Under the pieces are notes generated by a model. It made no database searches and was not told the origin of the DNA. It worked only from the letters and a program-made list of their open reading frames with translations. Below are positions 14,102 to 22,541 of a DNA stretch of 27,012 bases, piece by piece. This stretch comes from JAUIEH01 sp964483375 (GTDB lineage Bacteria > Pseudomonadota > Alphaproteobacteria > Caulobacterales > Maricaulaceae). The translations under genes were made by a program, and so were the position numbers. The DNA lies in the NCBI GenBank assembly GCA_964483375.1, contig CAZABJ010000039.1, forward strand, positions 1 to 27,012, in the 5' to 3' direction. How positions within the stretch are numbered: position 1 is the stretch's first letter; each line of letters starts with the position of its first letter.

Positions 14102-16558
14102 TTAGAATTCGCCGCGCAGCTCGACGCCCCAGAGGAGCGGCGCGCCCGCAATGAAGGTCGGCGAGCCGAAGTCTTGGCCGGTGTTGCCCGCGTCGATGAG
14201 ATATTCCTCATCGAAGAGATTGTTGACATAGCCCAGCACCTGCCAGCCGCCGGTGACGTCGCCCAAGCCGACCCGGAGGTTCACCAGCGACACGTCGCCT
14301 TCGGTGAACAGCGGATTGTTGTCGGACTCGAAGAACACGTCGGAGCGGTAGGTGTAGGTGAGCGTGCCGAAGCCTTCCACATCGCCGAACAGCGTGCGGC
14401 GATAATCCGCTGCGAGCGAGCCGGAGTGCTCCGGCTGAAGGCGGAAGCGGTTGCCGGCGAAGTCGCCGTTCGCGGCATCGTCGTCGATGGCCGCGTCGAT
14501 ATAGCCGTAGCTGCCGATGAAGGTCAGATCGTCGGTGGCGATGAATTGGCCTTCCAGTTCGACCCCGGTGTTGGTGGCGCGACCGGTGGATTCGTTGCGA
14601 ATGCCGCCCGCGGCGATGTCGACGATTTGGACGCGGAAGTCTTCGTATTCCTGGAAGAACAGCGCGCCTTGCAACAACAGCGAGTCGTTGAAGAACGAAC
14701 CGCGCGAGCCGATTTCATAATTCAGCACGGTTTCTTCGGGCACGACCTCAAGCACGCCGGTTTGGGTGATCGAGAACACCGGACTGCGGCGGCCTTGGGA
14801 AATCGTGCCGTAGACGTTCAAGTCGTCGGAGAAGCGGTAGATCGCGTTCAAGCGTCCCAGAACCGCATCTTCATCAAGCGTGCGCTCAATCGGCGTGGGG
14901 CCCGTGTTGACGAAGCCAGGAAGCAGCGGCGCGAACACCGGATTGGTCGGGTCGACCGCGAGAGATTCCAGCAGGATGAGAACCGAGTCAGGGAACGAGG
15001 TTTGAAGACCGCTGGTGCGTTCCTCGTCGATGAAGCGGACGCCGCCGGTGACTTCAAATTGAGGCGTCACGTCGATGGAGAGGTCCGCAAACACCGACCA
15101 AGCGTTGGTCTCGCCGAAATTGGTGAACTCAGCGGGGTAGTAGATCCCGAACGAGCCGGCGGCGGGAATGATCGGCGCAACGCCTGACGTCGCGGGATCG
15201 ATGTTGACGCGGTTAAAGGACCCATCCGCGTTCAAGCAAGTCGGCGCGATGACCACGCCGGTTTGGGTGATCGCGGCGCACGCCCCGAAGATCGTTTCGT
15301 CGAGCGCAAAGGGCGCGCGTTGGAAACCGTCCTCTTGGAAATAGGACGCGCCGATAAAGCCGCGGAAACGTCCGCCATTGTCGAAGTTCACCCGGCCTTC
15401 GAAGCTGAATTGATCGCCTTCAGTGTCTTCGGACACTTCCACCAGCGGCACTTGGCTGCCGTCGGCGTCGAAGATCTCTAGGCTGTCGAACTCGCGATAG
15501 CCGAGGATCCCGGTGAGCGTGAAGGCGTCGTTGAGATCGTATGTCACCGTGAGGTTGGCGTCGTAGATTTCACGGTCCAGGCCCAGCTCGTCATCGCCCA
15601 AGAAGTCGGAGACGGTCGCGGGGTCCAACAGCCCGAAGATCGGCGCGCCGGTGGTTTGGTCCAGGCCTTGGAACTCCAGCAAGTTGTTGCCGCGCACGCC
15701 GGCCAGCTCGGCGGACCCAAACGGGCTCGTATCCCCGGCCGAGGACGGGATGACGCCCGAGGCGAAGGACGTGCCCGGCGGGGTGTTCCGCTCATAGTTG
15801 AGGATAAGGTCGGCGGTCAGGTTCGGCGTGGGCGTGAAGCGCAGGCTCGGGCGGACGGCGAACGTTTCAACGCCGTTCAAGTCGTCCTGCCGCGCCAGGC
15901 TCGCGGACCCGGGCGAGCCGGCGAGGTTTTCGATGAAGCCCTCGCGGAAGCGATATTGGCCGGCGATCCGGCCTTGGAGGATATCGTTGCCGCCGGTCAT
16001 GTAACCGCCGAGCGTGATGGCCTCGTAGTTTCCGAATCCGATATGGCCGCCGGCGGAGAATTCTTGCTGCGGACGCGCCGTGATGACGCTGACCGCGCCG
16101 ATCGAGGCGGCGGTGCCGAACAGCGTGGCTTGCGGGCCGCGGGCGACTTCGACGCGGTCAAGGTCAAAGAGCTCAAACGCTGAGCCGCGAGAGCGCGAAA
16201 CGTCGACGCCGTTCAGATAGACCGAGACGCGGGGGGGATCTTGGAAGTTGCCGCTGTCCGAGGTGATGCCGCGGATCACGAAGCCCGGATTGTTGGGGCT
16301 TTGCAGTTGCACGGTGAGGCCGGGCACGAAGGCGGAGAGCTCGTCAAACTGGGTGACGCCAAGCAATTCAAGCTGCTCATCGGAGAGCGCGCTGACGGTG
16401 AGCGGCACCTCGAAGGCCAGTTCTTCGCGCTTTTGCGTCGTCACGACAATGCGTTCGACGGTGAACACGCCCTCATCGGCGTCGCCCACTTGAGCGTTGG
16501 CCGGCTGGGCTGCGAGCGCCAGGGCGGCGGTGGTGGCGAGAAGCACGGCGCGTTGCAT
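14102..16558 (-). CDS. TonB-dependent outer membrane receptor 1
   Basis: This 818-residue outer-membrane beta-barrel is powered by TonB-ExbBD. The signal peptide ends at ANA before Gln23. A TonB-box-like segment ERIVVTTQKREE (about 35-46) leads into the plug domain, whose landmark is FDLDRVEVARGPQATLFGT (about 129-147). The usual following text NATGGAINVIT is replaced here by AASIGAVSVIT. The barrel fills the rest and ends in a C-terminal Phe, the outer-membrane assembly signal. The ATG at 16556-16558 has a GAGGGG site at good spacing; a TTG two codons earlier would be too close to it. It is co-oriented with and 16 bp from the HpnN-like gene, which suggests shared transcription. Its ligand is unknown; siderophore uptake is the default for the family, but the context points to something hydrophobic. 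Confidence 0.9.
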   Translation of the reverse strand: MQRAVLLATTAALALAAQPANAQVGDADEGVFTVERIVVTTQKREELAFEVPLTVSALSDEQLELLGVTQFDELSAFVPGLTVQLQSPNNPGFVIRGITSDSGNFQDPPRVSVYLNGVDVSRSRGSAFELFDLDRVEVARGPQATLFGTAASIGAVSVITARPQQEFSAGGHIGFGNYEAITLGGYMTGGNDILQGRIAGQYRFREGFIENLAGSPGSASLARQDDLNGVETFAVRPSLRFTPTPNLTADLILNYERNTPPGTSFASGVIPSSAGDTSPFGSAELAGVRGNNLLEFQGLDQTTGAPIFGLLDPATVSDFLGDDELGLDREIYDANLTVTYDLNDAFTLTGILGYREFDSLEIFDADGSQVPLVEVSEDTEGDQFSFEGRVNFDNGGRFRGFIGASYFQEDGFQRAPFALDETIFGACAAITQTGVVIAPTCLNADGSFNRVNIDPATSGVAPIIPAAGSFGIYYPAEFTNFGETNAWSVFADLSIDVTPQFEVTGGVRFIDEERTSGLQTSFPDSVLILLESLAVDPTNPVFAPLLPGFVNTGPTPIERTLDEDAVLGRLNAIYRFSDDLNVYGTISQGRRSPVFSITQTGVLEVVPEETVLNYEIGSRGSFFNDSLLLQGALFFQEYEDFRVQIVDIAAGGIRNESTGRATNTGVELEGQFIATDDLTFIGSYGYIDAAIDDDAANGDFAGNRFRLQPEHSGSLAADYRRTLFGDVEGFGTLTYTYRSDVFFESDNNPLFTEGDVSLVNLRVGLGDVTGGWQVLGYVNNLFDEEYLIDAGNTGQDFGSPTFIAGAPLLWGVELRGEF

Positions 16559-16603
16559 GATCAACCCCTCAGAAACGCGTTCGCCGGCGCGGCGTCCCCC
16601 GCC

Positions 16604-16687
16604 GACCGGTTGTCCCGGTCCTCATATGCGGGCTTTGCGCGGATGTCGACGCGTCAAGGGGCGATATTTGGATCACAAGCGATCACA
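16604..16687 (-). promoter_or_regulatory. Leader and upstream control region of TonB receptor 1
   Basis: Two exact GATCACA copies (16671-16677 and 16681-16687) are spaced exactly 10 bp apart, reading TGTGATC on the transcribed strand, about 115-130 bp before the start codon. A TTGACG -35-like hexamer lies at 16657-16652, though no good -10 sits at normal spacing. Nearer the gene, GACCGG/CCGGTC (16604-16620) forms a perfect 6-bp hairpin with a 5-base loop in the presumed leader. The region suggests a dedicated promoter downstream of the hydroxylase gene. Confidence 0.35.
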
Positions 16688-16727
16688 TCCGCGTCGCTGC
16701 GACATTCCCAGCGCACTTGCGGCGCGT

Positions 16728-17693
16728 CTACTCCGCGGGCTGCGGCCTTTGCCGGGCGGCGTCGGCTTCGGTCTCCGGCGCATCGGCGGGCTCGGCCTCT
16801 TGCACAGAGCGCCACCGCGCTTTCAGCGTGTCTGAGGTGTCGCGCGACCCGTCCGGCGTCCATCCCGGCGGGCGAACCACGAATTGGATCGCCTCGCTCA
16901 ACGACTTCGCGCCTGCGACGTCTTTGGCGATGCCCCACCATTCATGAAACGCCACCTTGACCGGGTTGAACGTGTTGAGATTCCGCACCACGCCGTAACG
17001 GCAGGGTTCCTCGTCCCGCTCCGGCTCAAAGGTGCCGAACATGCGGTCCCAGACAATGAAGACGCCCGCGTAGTTCTTATCCAAATACCGGGGATTCGTC
17101 GCATGGTGGACCCGGTGATGAGAGGGGGTGTTGAACACCGCCTCGAACCATCTCGGCATCCGTTTGATGGCTTCGGTGTGGATCCAAAATTGGTAAACCA
17201 GATTGAGCGCGCTCACGAACGCCACCATGGCGACGGGAAAGCCCAGAAGCACCAGCCAAGTCCCGAACACCACATAGCTCAGCGTGATCGCGCCGGTCCA
17301 AGGCTGCCTCAGGGCGGTGGTGAGGTTGTAGTGCTGGGAGGAGTGATGGACGACGTGGTCCGCCCAGAACCAGCGGATGCGGTGAGACGCGCGATGCCAC
17401 CAATAATAGACGAAGTCATCAAGCACGAAGCAGACCGGCCACGCCCACCAGGCCCATCCGATATCGAACACCGCGTGCTGGGACACATAGGTCAACCACG
17501 CCAAGCCGATGAAACCGACCAGCAGGCCCGACACGCTGTTGCCCAATCCCATGATCAGGCTCGTGGCGCTGTCGCGGGGCTCGAATTGCGTCCGGCCGCT
17601 GAGACGGCCGTAAATCATCTCCGCGGCGATGAGCGCTATGAAGCCCGGCACGGCCCACAAGACCGGATCCGGCAGATCTGGCAGATCAGGCAT
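16728..17693 (-). CDS. Sterol desaturase / fatty acid hydroxylase superfamily membrane protein
   Basis: This 321-residue di-iron membrane oxygenase would hydroxylate or desaturate a lipid. The histidine clusters that bind the metals are complete: HRASH (100-104), HVVHHSSQH (113-121), His172, and SHHRVHH (191-197). Hydrophobic helices are at about 11-27, 50-70, 80-98, 134-151 and 153-170. Bacterial relatives act on sterols, hopanoids, carotenoids, fatty acids or ether lipids, and none can be singled out. The ATG at 17691-17693 has a GAGGAGGAG site and overlaps the stop of the preceding small gene by 8 bp, so the two are coupled. The C-terminal 25 residues are Glu/Ala/Pro-rich and probably disordered. 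Confidence 0.9.
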   Translation of the reverse strand: MPDLPDLPDPVLWAVPGFIALIAAEMIYGRLSGRTQFEPRDSATSLIMGLGNSVSGLLVGFIGLAWLTYVSQHAVFDIGWAWWAWPVCFVLDDFVYYWWHRASHRIRWFWADHVVHHSSQHYNLTTALRQPWTGAITLSYVVFGTWLVLLGFPVAMVAFVSALNLVYQFWIHTEAIKRMPRWFEAVFNTPSHHRVHHATNPRYLDKNYAGVFIVWDRMFGTFEPERDEEPCRYGVVRNLNTFNPVKVAFHEWWGIAKDVAGAKSLSEAIQFVVRPPGWTPDGSRDTSDTLKARWRSVQEAEPADAPETEADAARQRPQPAE

Positions 17694-18126
17694 GCTGCGT
17701 CTCCTCCTCGCCGCTTTCAACGCGGCGAACTTTGTCGGCCCAGCGTCGCGCGGTCTCTTCATCAGGGAGTATGAGCCGCGCGCCTGGAAAGGTGAAATCC
17801 CGCATGCGCAGAAGGAGCTCGCGATCCCCGCGGAGACGCGCGACCACCTCCGGCCCGGGCGTCAGCAAGCGCGTGACCAGCCTGTCTCCCTGCGTGACCA
17901 CCAGACCTATCGCGGCCTCACGAGACCGATCGACGACGAGCGCCGCCCGGCCGTCCGCCGACACGATCCCCTCTCCGGCTTCAAAGGTCAGCAAATCCTC
18001 TCTGAGCGCGCGCTCGGCGTCTTGAAGCGAGGCGAGCGTCGCGCGCCTCCAACCGCCGATGAGCGCGTTCAGCGCGACCAGCGCTGCGATTGCGATCGGC
18101 GAGGCGATAAGGACGAGGGTTTCCAT
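17686..18126 (-). CDS. Small single-helix inner membrane protein, unknown function
   Basis: I do not recognise a family. The 146-residue product begins with one strong membrane helix (about 3-24), followed by GGWRR, which by the positive-inside rule puts the remaining 120 residues in the cytoplasm. That part is charged, with alternating short helices and strands (for example GRAALVVDRSREAAIGLVV). The start at 18124-18126 is preferred over an ATG ten codons earlier because the helix then begins directly and an AAAAGG site precedes it. The end overlaps the sterol desaturase-family gene by 8 bp, so it is likely an accessory or stability partner of that enzyme; this is inference from coupling only. 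Confidence 0.7.
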   Translation of the reverse strand: METLVLIASPIAIAALVALNALIGGWRRATLASLQDAERALREDLLTFEAGEGIVSADGRAALVVDRSREAAIGLVVTQGDRLVTRLLTPGPEVVARLRGDRELLLRMRDFTFPGARLILPDEETARRWADKVRRVESGEEETQHA

Positions 18127-18157
18127 CTGCCTTTTCGGCGAGCCCTGAATGCGCAAA

Positions 18158-18182
18158 CGGCGGGAGCGCGAAGCCCCCGCCG
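18158..18182 (-). terminator. Hairpin after TonB receptor 2, possible terminator
   Basis: Twenty-five bases past the receptor 2 stop, a perfect 7-bp stem CGGCGGG/CCCGCCG encloses an 11-base loop containing TTCG, followed on the minus strand by TTT. The U tract is short, so termination may be partial, and the downstream small membrane protein gene could still receive read-through. Confidence 0.45.
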
Positions 18183-18207
18183 CCTCTTCGCGGGCCTGAG
18201 CCCTGGA

Positions 18208-20676
18208 CTAGTTACGCAGGCGCAACGTCAGGCCATAGGTGCGCGGATCGCCGGGATAGGCGTTCAAGCTGCCGGGCTGACCGACAGAGCTGAATTCGCC
18301 CTGCAGATAATCCTCGTCGAAAATGTTGCGGCCCCAGAACTGGAGCTCCCAGTTTCCTTCGGGATTGCGCAGGCCGACGCTGGCGTTGAACAGCGTGTAG
18401 GCGTCCTCTTCTTTCCGCGGATCGAGGTCTGAGCCCATATTGCGGTCGGAGGTGTAGAACACCTCGCCGCGCCAATAGCTTTCCAGCGATCCGATCGGCT
18501 GGAAGTACGTCGCGGTCGCCGAAGCGGTGGTGTTGGCCGCCCCCGTCAGCTGCCGGCCGGTCAAGTCCTGGGTGTTGGTGAGCAGGCAGCTGGCCGACAG
18601 GTTGAGGTCGTCACACGGCGCATTGTCGTAATCGGCGTATTCCGCGTCGAGCAAATAGGTGATCCCGCCCGTCAGCAACCAGCGGTCCGTCGGTTGGGCG
18701 ATCGCCTCAAGCTCGATGCCGCGGATGGTGATCTCGCCGGCATTGTCCAACACGAAGCTCGTGCCGGTGAACACATTGGCCTGGAAGTCCTCGATCGTCT
18801 GATCGAAATAGGCGCTGTTCACGTTCAAGCGGCCATCAAAGAGATTCGCTTTGACGCCGAACTCGTAGGCAATGGTGATTTCTTCATCGAACTCAAAGGC
18901 GTTGTTGCGCGACGCCGAAGAATCCACGTTGAAGCCGCCGGCTTTGAAGCCGCGCGAGTAGCTGAAATAGGTGTTGATGTCGTCGGTGAGGTCAAAGGAG
19001 ATGATGAAATTTCCTGAGACGTTGTCTTCTTCCCTTGAGCGCGAGAAATCCGGCGCGGGCGGGGTAAGCTGCAACGGCGTCAGCAGGAGCAAATCGTTGA
19101 TGGTGGGATCGGTGGAGCCGGCGGTCGCCTGGGCCTGTGCGGTCGCGGCTGCGCCGGGGTTGGCGCCGATATTCGCTGGCGTCGGCGGCAAACCGGTGAG
19201 CGTGCTGAACACGGTCGCGAAGATCTGCTGCTCGCCGATCGCAACGAAATCGAGCGCCGCCCACGGATCGAAAATCTCGATGTCGGCGACGACGTCTTTC
19301 TCTTCGTCGGTGTAGCGCAGGCCGCCGGTCAAGGTCAGGCGATCGGTCACGTGCCAATCCAGCTGCGCGAAGGCCGACCAGCTGTCGGTTTGAAGCGCGT
19401 AGTCTTCCTGGATCAGACCCTGACCGTCGGCGAGGAAAGTCCCGGCCGGTAAGCCGAGCGCGGTTTCCAGATCCGTGACGGCGTTGCCCGTGGCGAGGTC
19501 GAAGAACGGTCGAAGCGCAGCGCCATAGGGCCGGTTTTGCGACTGATCCAAGTCCTGCTGATAGTAGAAGACGCCCGCGATCCAGTCGACCGGGCCCCCG
19601 CCGGTGGACGCGACCCGGAATTCCTGAGTGAAGGCGTCATAGGTGTTGCGGATGCGGCGCGGCTGCCCGAGCGGAAGGTCGGTGAAGTCCGCGTCGATCA
19701 CGTTGGAGTCTTCAAAGGTCGAGAAGGCGGTGATGGACGTGACGGTGAAGCCCTCGAAGTCGATGTCGACTTGCCCGGAGAGATAGGCGTTCTCGATATT
19801 CGTATTCAACGGACCGTCAAAGGCGACGTTGCGTTCGAACGGGTCGGTCGGGAGCAACGTCCCGCCGAGGAAAGCCAGCGCCTGACCGTTCGCCGGGAAA
19901 ATCTCGCTGAACGGCGCTGCGCAGCAATCTTCGTCGATGTTCTCGTAGCCGGCGATCAACCGGATTGAGAGATCGTTGCTGGGCTCGACCAAGAGCTGGC
20001 CGCGAATGCTCGACCGGTTGCGATCATTGACGCTTTGGCCGGTCGTAAGATTGTCGAGAAAGCCGTCGCGCGTGTTGATGTTGCCGTCCAAGCGGAACGC
20101 CACGCCTTCCGTTAGAGGTCCGGTGACCGAGGCGCGCGCGATGAAGCTGTCGTAATTGCCGATGGTGAGTTCGCCTTGAGCACCGAACTCATACTCGGGC
20201 GCTTGCGTGATGACGCTCAACACGCCCGCCGACGCGTTGCGGCCGAACAAGGTGGACTGCGGACCGCGCAGAACCTCAATGCGCTCCACCGAGAGGAAGT
20301 CGCCGATCGAGGCCGCCGAACGTGGCAAGTAGACCCCGTCGACAAAGGCCGCGACGGAGGGTTCCAGGCCGATATTGTCGCCGGACGACCCGATGCCGCG
20401 GATCGACAGTTCGGTCACGCCAGGCCGGGAGAATTGGTTGACCCGCAGCGAGGGGACCAGAAGCTGGAGGTCGCGCACGTCGCGGATCTGCGAAAGCTCG
20501 ACTTGTTCGCTGCTGACGGCGGACACCGCAACAGGCGTTTCGAGCAGCGTCGCTTCCCGGCGCTGCGAGGTGACGACGATCGTCTCCACCTGGGCGACCG
20601 CGGCCGCGGTTCCAAGCAGGCTCGCCGTCAGCGCCGTCGACGCCATAAACGCCGTCTTCAAAATCGTTTTAGCCAT
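18208..20676 (-). CDS. TonB-dependent outer membrane receptor 2
   Basis: This 822-residue TonB-dependent receptor has a signal peptide ending at AVAQ (about residue 29), a TonB-box-like ETIVVTSQRREA, a plug domain with the classic VERIEVLRGPQSTLFGRN segment (about 132-149), and a barrel carrying the FSYSRGFKAGGFN signature common in the large receptor families of sphingomonads and Hyphomonadaceae. Such proteins take up iron complexes, sugars, aromatic or terpenoid compounds; no ligand can be assigned. The ATG at 20674-20676 follows a GGGAGGGG site; an upstream ATG ten codons earlier lacks one. The protein ends in Arg-Asn, not Phe, unlike receptor 1. A cysteine pair (Cys-Cys, in DEDCCAAP) lies in an early extracellular loop region. 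The gene lies 77 bp after a small membrane protein gene. Confidence 0.92.
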   Translation of the reverse strand: MAKTILKTAFMASTALTASLLGTAAAVAQVETIVVTSQRREATLLETPVAVSAVSSEQVELSQIRDVRDLQLLVPSLRVNQFSRPGVTELSIRGIGSSGDNIGLEPSVAAFVDGVYLPRSAASIGDFLSVERIEVLRGPQSTLFGRNASAGVLSVITQAPEYEFGAQGELTIGNYDSFIARASVTGPLTEGVAFRLDGNINTRDGFLDNLTTGQSVNDRNRSSIRGQLLVEPSNDLSIRLIAGYENIDEDCCAAPFSEIFPANGQALAFLGGTLLPTDPFERNVAFDGPLNTNIENAYLSGQVDIDFEGFTVTSITAFSTFEDSNVIDADFTDLPLGQPRRIRNTYDAFTQEFRVASTGGGPVDWIAGVFYYQQDLDQSQNRPYGAALRPFFDLATGNAVTDLETALGLPAGTFLADGQGLIQEDYALQTDSWSAFAQLDWHVTDRLTLTGGLRYTDEEKDVVADIEIFDPWAALDFVAIGEQQIFATVFSTLTGLPPTPANIGANPGAAATAQAQATAGSTDPTINDLLLLTPLQLTPPAPDFSRSREEDNVSGNFIISFDLTDDINTYFSYSRGFKAGGFNVDSSASRNNAFEFDEEITIAYEFGVKANLFDGRLNVNSAYFDQTIEDFQANVFTGTSFVLDNAGEITIRGIELEAIAQPTDRWLLTGGITYLLDAEYADYDNAPCDDLNLSASCLLTNTQDLTGRQLTGAANTTASATATYFQPIGSLESYWRGEVFYTSDRNMGSDLDPRKEEDAYTLFNASVGLRNPEGNWELQFWGRNIFDEDYLQGEFSSVGQPGSLNAYPGDPRTYGLTLRLRN

Positions 20677-20753
20677 TTTCCCCTCCCGGCATGCGTCTCG
20701 TCGCATCGCTCTGACGCCTTGTTAACGCATTGAACATGGAAGACCGGCCTTTG

Positions 20754-21197
20754 TCAGCCATCCGTGCGCATCGGGCCACGCGTGAGGCTTGCATACAACA
20801 GCCCGCCAACCGCCCCTGCGCCGACCTGTGCCGCGAAACCGACGGCGGAACGCGCGCCAGCGACCACCGGCACGCCGAAGAAAACGATCTCCATCAACAC
20901 CAGCGTCACCGTCAGACACGCCGCTCCGGCTGCGGCGAACACAAGCGCGCGCGGCAGGCGGGTCAATCGATGCGCGAAAGCCGCCGCAGGCAGCGCGATC
21001 GCCAACCCCAAAGCCAAAATCACAGCGTAAAGCGGCGCGAACCCCGCCAAGTCGCGGCCCACCGCGTCGGCGGCCATTGCGAATGAAATCTCCGCCCCGA
21101 CTTCTCTCAGCCCCTTCAACACGAAATGCGTGGACAGAGCGGTCGCCAGAACCGCCGTAACCGCGATCGTCGTGACAAAAACAAGAATGATCCGCAT
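20754..21197 (-). CDS. Four-helix integral membrane protein, unknown function
   Basis: I cannot name a family. The 147-residue protein has four predicted membrane helices at about 3-23, 51-75, 84-107 and 114-137. The conserved-looking stretch FFGVPVVAGARSAVGFAAQ (107-125) joins helices 3 and 4, and there are few charged residues outside the loops. The ATG at 21195-21197 is preferred because the helix begins at once; a 13-codon upstream extension has cysteines and no membrane character. It is divergent from the PQQ-type dehydrogenase gene (108-bp spacer) and 77 bp upstream of TonB receptor 2, with which it may be co-transcribed. Confidence 0.75.
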   Translation of the reverse strand: MRIILVFVTTIAVTAVLATALSTHFVLKGLREVGAEISFAMAADAVGRDLAGFAPLYAVILALGLAIALPAAAFAHRLTRLPRALVFAAAGAACLTVTLVLMEIVFFGVPVVAGARSAVGFAAQVGAGAVGGLLYASLTRGPMRTDG

Positions 21198-21305
21198 GTC
21201 GTCACCAAAGCAGCTTGCGCTGCATCCTTGCCGCACCCGATAACCTGCGCCAAGTGACCTACGCCAGCAGACGCCATTGGGAAAGCCGCCTTAAGGAGAA
21301 CCGCC

Positions 21306-22445
21306 ATGCTCACGCCGCTGCGCCAGTCGCTCGTTTTGAGCGCGGTCGTCGCGACCTCGTGCGGCGCACCCGAAGAGGCCGCGCCGACGCCCGTCGCCGA
21401 TCCGGCCGGCTATCGCCTTGAGGTTTTGGCGGACGGGCTGGACCACCCATGGAGCCTGGCGTTCCTTCCCGACGGCGCGATGCTTGTGACCGAACGCAGC
21501 GGCGCGTTGCTCTACCTGTCGGAGGGCGGCGCGGCGCCCCAGCCGGTCTCCGGCGTTCCCGCTGTCCACGCGGCGGGCCAAGGCGGTTTGTTGGAGGTCA
21601 CGCTCCACCCGGATTTTTCTGAAAATCAAACGGTTTTTCTCTCCTACGCCCATGGCGATTCAGGAGCGAACACGATCCGGGTCGCTCGAGCGCGATTCGA
21701 TGAAAACGCGCTCGGGCTGGACGACCTGGAGGTGATTTTCGAAGCCGCGCCCCTGCGCGACACTGACGTCCATTATGGCGGGCGCATGGCGTTCTTGCCC
21801 GACGACACCCTGCTCGTCGGCCTTGGCGAAGGGTTTGAGTTTCGCGAAGAAGCCCAACGTCTCCAAAATCATCTGGGCGCGATCGTTCGCATTACCGCGG
21901 ATGGCGAAGCCCCGCCGGACAATCCCTTTTTGACTGTCGAAGGCGCGCGCCCGGAGATCTGGTCGTTCGGCCATCGCAATGTTCAGGGCTTGCTCGTGGA
22001 TCCGCGCGACGGAACGGTTTGGTCGCATGAACACGGCCCCCGCGGGGGGGATGAGGTGAATGTGGTTGAAGCTGGGGGGAACTATGGCTGGCCGATCGCC
22101 ACCACGGGCGTCGACTATTCCGGCGCTGTGATTACGCCGTTTGCGACCTATGAAGGCATGGTCGCGCCCGTGCATGACTGGACGCCGTCCATCGCACCGG
22201 CGGGCTTCGCGATGTATGCGGGCGAACTTTTCCCCGAATGGCGCGGCGATCTTTTTGTCGCGGCCTTGGTGTCGCGCGACGTGCGTCGGCTTGAGCGCCA
22301 AGCGGATCGGGTCGTGGGCGAAGAAAGCCTGTTTTCTGAGCTCAACGAACGCATCCGCGACGTGCGGGCGGGCCCGGACGGCGCGCTTTATCTGCTGACC
22401 GATAACGCCCAAGGGCGTCTATTTCGGGTCACGCCGGCGGAGTAA
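21306..22445 (+). CDS. PQQ-dependent aldose sugar dehydrogenase (soluble, YliI/Asd type)
   Basis: This 379-residue exported six-bladed beta-propeller is predicted to oxidise aldoses in the periplasm with pyrroloquinoline quinone. The N-terminal hydrophobic stretch leads to VATSCG, so Cys19 may be lipidated, although the lipobox is not ideal. Family motifs: DHPWSLAFLPDG (46-57), HYGGR (156-160) with probable catalytic His156, FGHRNVQG (221-228), HEHGPRGGDEVN (241-252) and GGNYGWP (257-263), which include Ca2+ and PQQ contacts. The ATG follows AAGGAG. No PQQ synthesis genes are nearby, so the cofactor must come from elsewhere, or the protein may have a different role. Confidence 0.9.
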   Translation: MLTPLRQSLVLSAVVATSCGAPEEAAPTPVADPAGYRLEVLADGLDHPWSLAFLPDGAMLVTERSGALLYLSEGGAAPQPVSGVPAVHAAGQGGLLEVTLHPDFSENQTVFLSYAHGDSGANTIRVARARFDENALGLDDLEVIFEAAPLRDTDVHYGGRMAFLPDDTLLVGLGEGFEFREEAQRLQNHLGAIVRITADGEAPPDNPFLTVEGARPEIWSFGHRNVQGLLVDPRDGTVWSHEHGPRGGDEVNVVEAGGNYGWPIATTGVDYSGAVITPFATYEGMVAPVHDWTPSIAPAGFAMYAGELFPEWRGDLFVAALVSRDVRRLERQADRVVGEESLFSELNERIRDVRAGPDGALYLLTDNAQGRLFRVTPAE

Positions 22446-22471
22446 CCGCCCCCGGACTGGTCGATTCATCC

Positions 22472-22494
22472 TTGGCTGCTAAGCTATTCGCCAA
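22472..22494. repeat. Inverted repeat upstream of the serine hydrolase gene
   Basis: TTGGC and GCCAA are separated by 13 bases within the 96-bp gap between the dehydrogenase and the hydrolase. It could be an operator or a weak RNA stem. The hydrolase start follows a separate GGGGAGGGAG ribosome site. Confidence 0.3.
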
Positions 22495-22541
22495 AGTGAG
22501 CGAGGGCGAGGCGCGCCCATACGCTGGGGAGGGAGCGTTTC

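Noticed and set aside
13970..15187. 405-codon plus-strand frame opposite receptor 1 and the start of the RND gene
   Set aside because: It spans two real genes on the other strand and shows no recognisable domain.
16562..16564. TTG as start of TonB receptor 1
   Set aside because: It sits almost on top of the GAGGGG ribosome site; the ATG at 16556-16558 has proper spacing and a normal signal peptide.
20722..20735. Possible CtrA site (TTAA-type) upstream of TonB receptor 2
   Set aside because: Only one TTAA half is present; the second half at N7 spacing reads AACA, not TTAA.
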